Positions 1 to 8,400 of a stretch of DNA of 12,922 nt are shown piece by piece. Below the pieces are notes generated by a model. The model had not been told where the DNA came from. It saw only the letters and a list, made by a program, of their open reading frames with translations, and did no database searches. The position numbers and the translations under genes are program-made. Where the stretch lies: NCBI GenBank assembly GCA_003024985.2, contig PXIH01S0037353.1. One strand, given 5' to 3'. Position 1 is the first letter of the stretch. The number at the start of each line of letters is the position of its first letter. This DNA is from Euperipatoides rowelli. Its lineage: Eukaryota > Onychophora > Udeonychophora > Euonychophora > Peripatopsidae.

Positions 1-402
1 ATAAATTATATGGAAAGATAGAAAAAATAAATATATTCTGCTAAATAATATACAATAATAAATACTGGTAACTTGCTGAAAAAATGAAAAGGTGTTATAG
101 GAATAAAATGGGGAGTTTTATTCTGTTATTTGCTGCTTTTTTAGCTAGAAAATGACATACAGTATTGTTATTATATTTTTTGTAAACATAGTAAAAACTT
201 TGGAATTTTTATAAGTTTTAGTTTAAATTTTTCAAATTGATAAATTAAATATTTTAAGGTAAAACTAAAGAAATCAATTTTAAAAAATCATTAAGAAACC
301 ACTTTAAAATTTAAATAAGCAGAATGCATGTACTGTACTATACAGTATGTTTGTATGTATCTGAAGTACAGTATACAGTATATACCGTATGTTTTTTTTT
401 TT

Positions 403-540
403 ATCGGAAAGATTAGTTCTAACTAGTTAAAACTAAATATAACTAATCCTATTTTCTTAAACTAGCTTTAACTAGTTGAAAATAGTATTAACGATATATC
501 CCTGTTTTTTATCCTAAATTAGTTTAAAATAATTTGAACT
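403..540 (-). repeat. AT-rich dispersed repeat, uninterrupted copy
   Basis: Read on the minus strand, this stretch (AGGATAAAAAACAGGGATAT, then TTCAACTAGTTAAAGCTAGT, then TTAGTTATATTTAGTTTT) aligns with the sequence on both sides of the TIR element at 1373..2095. It keeps the region intact where the other copy is split. It therefore acts as a related empty site. Confidence 0.65.
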
Positions 541-1061
541 ACTGTAGTTATATTTGCATAAATTTCACTTTCCACATGTTTTTATGGTTGAAAGCCATAG
601 CTAAATATATTGCTATCAATATTATATACGGTAAAATGTGAACGAATACAACTCAAATTCACTTGTTAAATTTCTGAAATTTTTCCTATTAACTTATGCG
701 CTGACTTTTAAATCTTGTTCATACACTGTGTCGAGTACACTAATGGTTACATTAGGATAAATTAAACATCAATTATAGTAAGTCATTCATCAAGAATATT
801 TATTTTAACTACCGACAATTAGTTTCAAGAAATATCAACATTTATTATTTTATTAGCAAAACAAGTCGGAACCAATTACAGTTTTGTACTAAAAATGAAA
901 CACAATGAGAACATAAGCGAATAACTATGCAAAGAAAATAAACTAATTTAAAAAAAAAAGTTCCGTGCTCTAAACTGTGAATAACTTATCATAGGTTTTT
1001 AGTTTAGACTGATTAAGACTAGTACTTCCTTTATACATTTAATAATTTGGTATTTTATCGT

Positions 1062-1073
1062 CCCCCCCCCCCC
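1062..1073. repeat. C12 homopolymer
   Basis: Twelve consecutive C in very AT-rich intron sequence; it reads as a G run in the NOP2 transcript. Confidence 0.9.
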
Positions 1074-1264
1074 TGCAATTGTGATTCATACAAGTTTGAT
1101 ATAGGGTCAGGATAGAATTAAAGTTAGGATATCGTTTAAAATAAAATATTGAAAATATGGATATATTAAACAATATCCAAACCTTATCCTACTCTAACAC
1201 TATATATCAGACGTGTGTATTACAATGGCAGGGAAGGGAGGGGGTTACAAACAAGTACCACTAA

Positions 1265-1372
1265 ATTTAAGTTTCAACCAGTTAAAATGAGTTTCAACTA
1301 ATTTCAGATAAAAACAGTATATATTGTTAGTACTAATTTTAAATAGTTAAAAACTAGTTTCAGAAAATAGTA
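1265..1372 (+). repeat. AT-rich dispersed repeat, left half of interrupted copy
   Basis: It contains TTCAACTAATTTCAGATAAA and AAACTAGTTTCAGAAAATAG just before the TIR element. It aligns with the minus-strand reading of about 445..540. Confidence 0.65.
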
Positions 1373-2095
1373 CCGTAGAATGCCGACCAAGAGCGACACC
1401 CCTATTTCTTGGCAAAAAATAGGTAAACAGCGCCATCGCCGAACAAGAGCACCATCACTGCACTTTGACTTGTTTATCACTCTGAAAGAAATACAAGGTG
1501 TATCCAAACAAGAGTGCCACCCTAGATATTTGCTTCATTTTACCTCATCTGAGGTTTAGAACAGTGTATCAAAACAAGAGCGCCGTGTAAAAATTTTAAA
1601 GTCGCCATCTTGGATTCTGACATCATTTTTATGTGTGTTTTACGTCATCTAGATAAATATCAACACATAGCTATACAAGCGTGCCATTTAGAAATACTGC
1701 CTAGCCAACCTAGTTTCCCTAATTTTTTGAATAAATCTCTATATGTAGGCCTGTAAATTAAAACGTGAAAATTTAACTTAGACGGCGCTCTTGCTTGGCA
1801 CATATATCAGCCAACCGTTAATGATGTGTGACATCATGTTTTAGTGTGTACCAGCCATAATAGCATTTTAAAGATAATTTCCTAAAGTTTTGGGAAGCAT
1901 GTCCAAGAAAGGGCACCGTTTTGAAAAACAATCTTTTTAAGGAATTCTGATTCTAACCAAAGAAGAACGCCTGGTCAGTTTTGCAATGCATTGTGGTAAA
2001 TCGAAGGTTTACTAGCATGGAGCTGAACAAGAGCCCACCCCCATTTTCCTCCAAACGAATGATGAGTGCATGCGCCCTTGCTCGACATTTTATGG
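1373..2095. mobile_element. 723-bp non-autonomous TIR DNA transposon (MITE-like)
   Basis: The ends form an imperfect inverted repeat. The left end reads CCGTAGAATGCCGACCAAG and continues AGCG; the right end read on the other strand is CCATAAAATGTCGAGCAAG then GGCG, 18 of 23 positions identical. TA flanks both ends (1371..1372 and 2096..2097), consistent with a TA duplication as in Tc1/mariner-like elements. GTAC is equally possible because the boundary is palindromic. The flanking sequence is an AT-rich repeat whose inverted neighbour at 403..540 lacks the insertion. No transposase frame is present. The interior carries about eight more copies of the terminal core motif. Confidence 0.75.
1386..2086. 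repeat. Internal array of AACAAGAGCGCCAC-like motifs inside the TIR element
   Basis: Motif copies occur near 1386, 1441, 1504, 1571, 1673, 1901, 1955 and 2023 on the plus strand, and near 1781 and 2071 on the minus strand. The core is CAAGAGYGCCAC with drift. The outermost copies are part of the terminal inverted repeats. Spacing is irregular, roughly 55 to 120 bp. Subterminal repeats of this kind often act as transposase binding sites in DNA transposons; that role here is inference. Confidence 0.65.
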
Positions 2096-2222
2096 TACTA
2101 GTTATATTTAGTTTTGTTTAGCAAAAATTAATCTTCCCAATATACTGTAGATAATTTCAGTTCAAATCAGTTAAAATTAGCTTCANCTTATTTCAGATAA
2201 AAATAACATATACGATATATTG
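2096..2222 (+). repeat. AT-rich dispersed repeat, right half plus a further partial copy
   Basis: TAGTTATATTTAGTTTT at 2099..2115 continues the interrupted repeat after the TIR element. A second partial copy follows at about 2158..2222 (CAGTTAAAATTAGCTTCA, then TTTCAGATAAAAATAACATA), resembling 1275..1325. One base is undetermined at 2186. Confidence 0.55.
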
Positions 2223-2367
2223 CCTATCTTTTTTTAATGTGCAAAAATATTACTAGATGGACACAAAGCTGGTTTCTTTTAACGTTCAGTTTAAAAAAAT
2301 GATCATATTCGTATTAAACATTACAAAATTGGAAAACATACTTTACAAGAAAAATGGTAACTCTTAC

Positions 2368-2473
2368 CTCTGACAAAGGCAAAAACTTCAAAAGTTTTTC
2401 CAACAAAAAACCATTGTAACTATAATACAAAGCAAGATCCTTTCTCAAAACCTGCAAATAATCTTTGCGCTTC
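2368..2473 (-). CDS. NOP2: NOP2 exon E (LALYYSY segment)
   Basis: This 106-nt exon follows the pyrimidine-rich acceptor TTTCTTTTTCTTCTAAG. One base completes an Arg codon, then 35 codons give KRKDYLQVLRKDLALYYSYN and GFLLEKLLKFLPLSE. The donor is GAG|GTAAGAG in phase 0. It matches human SRSEYLNRLKKDLAIYYSYG and DFLLGKLMDLFPLSE with no gap. A second AG at 2452 (TTTGCAG) would start the exon 22 nt later and give Arg, Phe and then a stop, so the upstream AAG is the working acceptor. The next exon, leading into the methyltransferase fold, was not found in 1..2367. Confidence 0.93.
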
Positions 2474-5400
2474 CTTAGAAGAAAAAGAAAATAAATATAT
2501 TTAAATTAGTAGCTTATACAAGCAGCTATTTCAAACTGCGTTATTTTATAGAAATGGGCACAATTTCATTAAACACAATTTCAGTCAACTAAAACACTAA
2601 TATTTTTTTTTACCCACAAATATTTCCATTAAATATTTATTGTCATTTGAAATAATATTTTCTTTAAATTTAGGTCATTATAATTTACAAAAAAAAAAAA
2701 AAAAAAAGATTCAAGTTTTATTCATAAATGACTTTTTGATCAAGATACTGTATGTTTTATTCAAACATTGAACATTTAAAACTGGATAATAGTTGAAACA
2801 AAAAAATTTGGTGACACAAAAATAGAAAAATATTATTTGGAAATTTATTTTCATTCGTCAAATCAGCAAAAAACAATCTCTTCCAACTAATTTTCTAAAA
2901 TGCTTTGTATAAATTTCCACTATTATTAAAAAGTTTTTTTTTTTTTAAACACTAAAAATGACTTACATATACGGTAATAATGATTTAAATTATTGCTAAG
3001 ACTGAAGTTCAATAATTTAATTAATATTTTATGAAAATATCCCGATTTGTTTTATTTCGGTCAGATATATAGCCAATGACTAATAAGAAAACAGACTCAG
3101 AATAACAGCAAAATACTGATTCATGAATAAAACATTTATCTTTCAAATTTGTTTAATGTGTCTGTATGTACAGTATATGCGAACATCTGGGTTTAACTTG
3201 ATTTGTAACTTGCAAAGCAATTTTTTTTTAATGTTCAAAAAAAAAATATTATTTTTGTAAGTTCTCCCTCTCCTCCTTCTAATAAATTTGATAATTATTT
3301 TTAAACTGATTGCAAAAAAAAATTGGAAATCATTAATAATTAGTATTTTTTTAATGAATTTTTGTTATAAAAAAAAAAGTGTCAAAAATAAATAAATTCA
3401 TTAACCAAAGCATTATACTGTACAGACAACTGGCCTTCAGTAGCTCGGCTGTGCCATTGATACAACAGGTGACTGGACTTGACCGAGAAATGATGGCAAG
3501 ATTTTTGGGAAGTAGCATATTGGCTGGATATTTAATTGAGATTTAGTCACTGTTATGTGTAGAGATCAGAGATAATCATTTTGGTTAAGTCCTTATTTCT
3601 ATAAATTTATGAAAATAGTTTTAAAAAATCATAAAAGATTACTCATTTTCTAAGTTTAAACAGTATTAAAAGTATTGAATGTAGGCAAAGAATACTTAGA
3701 AACCAATGATTATATTTAACATAAATTTATTTTAAATAGAATGAGTTATGAAATTAGAACTGTCAATAAAGTAAATAAAATGAACAAATAATATATTGTT
3801 GGCACGATGAGGTATTAATTATGATATGCCAACTTACATAAGAATGAATGTTTGTTGGTAAGATAATATGGCAGAAGTGATGACTGGTTTACGAGAAATA
3901 ATGGAATTGTTGAGAGAAAACATGGCTAGGCTGGCTGTAGGTTGGCACACTAGGTGCCAACCTCTAATGAAGGCTTCTGACCGATCTGCTACATTATATG
4001 CTGGATGTTTTATCTATTGAGAGATCTGGATAAGCCTTTGGATGGCTTTTATACGATTTTGGTGTGTAAGTCAGGATTTAGGATCATTCAATGGAGTAGC
4101 ATAGTTTTAAACCAATGGGTTTATCAGCTTTAGTCCAATGCTGGCATCTGCTTTCCGTTCCTGGTATGATTATAGAAGCCATTTAGAAACATGTACAGTA
4201 ATTATAATTTGTCAGCTACTGTGGGTACGTTTTTTTAAAAATTCCGAGCAGTCGGAGTACATAAGAGTGCGCTCTGAAACCAGAGAAATAGGATTTTTAA
4301 AAAATCGGAGCACGCTCTTTACCGGATTTTAATAAACTCAGAGCACTATAAGAGTGAGCTCTTACTACTCAGTGTAAAAGCATCAGGATTCAGAGCTTTA
4401 CCCATAATTCATTGCAACACAATCAAAATTCAAAATGGAGGAAAATAAACTTTATTGATATTTACATTTGTCAAATATGACTTATCTGGTCTAATATTTA
4501 AGTAGGCACTACGGTACTTTACATAAATTTCTGATTTTGACTATAAGTTATCTTTTACGATGGCAATCAATAATTATTTTTTTACGATGGCAGTGATTAT
4601 AATTGGTCAGCTACTGTGGATACGTTTTTTAAAAAATTCCAAGCACTCGGAGTACATAAGAGTGCGTTCTGAATCCAGAGAAATAGGATTTTTAAAAATA
4701 TCGGAGCACATTCTTTACCAGATTTTAATAAACTCTGAGCATTATAGAAGTGAGCTCTTACTACTCCGTGTAAAAGCATCGGGATTCAGAGCTTTACCCA
4801 CAATCATTGCAACACAATCAAAATTCAAAAAGGAGGAAAATAAATTTTATTGATATTTACATTTGTCAATATGACTTATCTGATCTAATATTTATCTAGG
4901 CACTACTTTACATAATTTTCTTAATTTGACTATAAGTTATCTTTTACGATGGCAGTAATTATTTTTTTAAATGCTGAAAATGAATTGTTTTCAGTCAATG
5001 AGATAGTAATAGTTTGGCTGAATAATAGGTGATGTCTGAGATCCAGACACTAGTTCTATGTCTTGGTCACGCACAGATATGCAGACATTAAAATGGAAAT
5101 CACATGTTCGAATATTGCCACGGACATTATTGCTTTTTTTTTCTGTCTGACAATAGACCTTTAAAAGCACCTTCTAGTGAATATTTAGCTAAAATTAGTA
5201 TTTTAAACATTTTTTTTTTAATATTTGACACTTTTTCTCCTTTCGTCTCTATATTTTATTACTCTGTTAGTGTATTTTAATAATCTCGGATTCTGTCTCG
5301 CTCTGTTTGTACTCTGTGATGTGTACATTTACTCGGAGTTTTTTTAAAAAAACATCACAGCTTATTGTGGCGCCATCTGTGTTTAATCGTCAGAAGCTTT

Positions 5401-8400
5401 AAAGATTAGTTTATATTAAAAATATACTGTAGTCTTTTGGAAATTAAATATTACTAAATTTGCCTTTGGTTTTAATATGCAATTTTCTATTTAATAATTG
5501 CCTGTAAAAATTCCACCCTAGTGTCAACTAGAGGCTGTAGCCTATTTACAACATTATTAATTTTCCTAAGTATTGGTTTGGATTGTGAAATACATTAAAT
5601 ACTTTAAGCAATGGCATAAAAAAATGCTTAATCTATTAGACACAAAAATGTGCAATCATGGCACAATATCACTCTTTTTTATTTTACTATTTTGAAATAT
5701 TGATAAAGACCCATGTTAAAATACCAGGATAGCCGAACAGGAAACGGAATACTTTACGTGGCCAGGCTAAACTGCTGCATAATGCTTAATGATGACTGCT
5801 TGTACAATGTACTGTACATACAGGATAAATTAACAGCAAAACAGAAATATTTCATTTGGCAAGTTGTACTACCATAAAAAATATTTTTGTAGAAATCAGT
5901 GAAATGACTGGTACTCATAGTACTGTAAGGAAGAATATAGAAGACTTCAATAAAAGATGACTATAACAATTGAAGATTAGAATGTATAAAACACAGTTGG
6001 AGGAATTTATGACACAATAAGGTTAAAGATTAAATGAGCAAATCATCAATATATATGTGCTCCTTTAGTTCTGATTATAGCCTTGCAATGCTTTTGCATG
6101 AACTCTTAGCAGTCCTACAAGCTACCCCGGTCTATCGATTTCTAAGTATATTTCAAAGTTGTAAAAAAGAACCCATTATGCTCAACTTAGTTAATCTCAA
6201 TTTTTGTTCGAGTTTAGAAACAAATTTTGACCCAAGCTTCAAGACTCTGAATTTTTTTTTTAATTTTAAGAAGTTCAATATTACATAGGAACATCTTTGT
6301 GATGTATAGGACGATCTGCTGATTTATGGCTAAAGAAAATTCTCTTTCCCTACCTCTCATCCCACCTTTCCTGCACTCAATTTCCTAATTAAAGGGTTAA
6401 TTAATTCAATTAGAAGTCCTAAATGGGAAATTTTACCCACTCTCTATACGTTTTACAGCAAAATTAATTAAGGAAGAAAATTTATCTTAACACTTTAAGA
6501 AAATGCAAGTATATATATATGCGTCCATAATAATTTCATAAACGTACAGCATAAACTAATCAAATCACATACCGGTAAATTTTTTTTTCACTATGCAGAA
6601 TATTTATGCTATGAGAAATAAGAACCACAATAAGTCGATCATTTAGCATTAAGGAAGTCGTGGAAATTATTTTTTTTTCCTTAGATTTTTTTTTCTCAAG
6701 CAGTGCTAAACACAAAAATATTATACAGTAACTTCTGCTGTTCTATTAATCCAAGGCTGTTATTAACTTGTGTCTTTGAAACTTTTGTCATGAGGAATTA
6801 TGATTTTCCTTGGACTTTATTCTCTCCGTTACATTTTTATAATGAATTACTTTTTTTTTTTTTTTGCAAATGTTTATCTAAAATGCATTTTTCATAATAT
6901 TTTACTATATTTTTAGATATTCCGGGTTTCCCCCGATGATTTCTTCTCTGAGGAATCTATTTCCATTTGTTATTAAGAGCGAAATTATTGTGAAGTGGCA
7001 ACAATTATGTACATATTGCCTGAAAAGGCATTATCTAAAACATAATGGGGATTTTTATAAAAATCGATTCGCTAGTAGTTACCTTTTAGAACAAAATTAA
7101 AAGGCCAAAAAATATAAGCAAAAAAAAAAACAAAACATTACCTTCTTATTTCACGTCTGGTCTTGAAATCAGCCAACACATACATGATATCTTTGATGCG
7201 CTGCTGGACTATAACTAGATCTGGAAGTTGCTGACGTATCAAGTTAAAAAAAATATGGCTTAGGTTATTCTGTTGTTGAACCTCAGTTAAATTAACAGAG
7301 GAAAGAGAAACAATCATTAATTTGAGTTTTTTTTCACTAGAGGATAGTCTGTTATCAGTCTTTTAAAAGAGTATGCTTACAAGTAGAACAGCGAGTGCAT
7401 AGAGTCGTACTTTCAAATCCTCTTTTGCACGATACAGTACAATCAAATTTTCAAAGGAAGTCAATTTAATTAGTGACACTTGTATGGTAGCTCATTGATA
7501 AATATTTACTATATTTCCATACTCTAGAAATTTACATGAATAAGACAGATAAACATCAAAGGTAAAACTAGAAAATATTAAATTGCAGAATCGTAACATT
7601 AATTTAAAAAAAAAAAACTTCTCTAAAGAAAAGCCAAGCATTAACATTTTCATAAAATGTTGGAAGATAATTTTATTTTTATTTTAATATAGATTAAAGA
7701 TAATATTTACGAATTTTGTATTTAAAAAGCAAAACATTATCAATTGCTTACATGGGCATAAATTTTCAAAAATATTTTGGTGTACAATGTACTGTATATA
7801 TTTTTTTGTTTCATATTTAAATTTTCTAATAAATTGATAGTAACCTAAAAATATTTAGGTTTGGGCCTCCGATTCAACAAAGTTTGTTTAGCTACTGTAC
7901 ATTCACTTTCAAAAATTGTAATTTAAATTTTTTTATCTTGAGGATAATCTACATCGCCAGCATTTAACTTTCTTTTTAGTCCTTGTTTGCTGCTCTATCT
8001 TGAAAAATAAAGTCATCCTGTTATTTTATGTGCAACACACAAATTGTGCCGATAAATACAAAATTGGCATATCCTTTAATTAAAGAATTGTAAGAAATTA
8101 GTGACTGATTTCTTTTTTTTTTTGGCCTATTAGCCTAAATTTTATTAAGCCTAATGTGAATACCATTAGCAATCAACTTACGCTTAGCATTGTAATGAAT
8201 CCCCTGGGTAGTGATGAATGCACAGTTGCTGCCACTTGCCAACTCTCATTTAACGAAACCCAGGGAGGCTCACCACACATAATGTATGAGGTAAAAAATT
8301 GGCAACAGGAAAAGTTTCAAATCCAATATTTATTTTGTATAATTAAAGTAAATCCAACAGTTTGCTTTGTACAAAAACTGGTAACAGAATACGCCTTAAC

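Larger units (their letters stand above)
1..2367 (-). other. Start of NOP2 intron 5, runs off the left edge
   Basis: The intron starts with GTAAGAG after exon E. I found no reading that resembles the next NOP2 segment, so the following exon should lie outside the window. The stretch holds a dispersed AT-rich repeat, a 723-bp TIR element (1373..2095), a C12 run (1062..1073), a dense cluster of TACTGTA palindromes (331..389) and one ambiguous base (n at 2186). Confidence 0.7.
2474..7141 (-). other. NOP2 intron 4 (4668 nt, GT-AG)
   Basis: This long AT-rich intron runs between exons D and E. It contains an A19 run (2689..2707), two GTTGGCA hairpins near 3800 and 3950, two short plus-strand open frames (3364..3546 and 3868..4020), and a tandem duplication at 4196..4960 with a related inverted piece at 5281..5358. 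I see nothing specific in 5360..7141 beyond poly(T) runs and TACTGTA heptamers. The 84-codon (6034..6288) and 64-codon (6703..6897) plus-strand open frames there have low-complexity ends and no recognisable motif. Confidence 0.85.

Noticed and set aside
1304-1507. 67-codon minus-strand open frame
   Set aside because: It straddles the boundary of the TIR element and its host repeat, so it is not a conserved unit.
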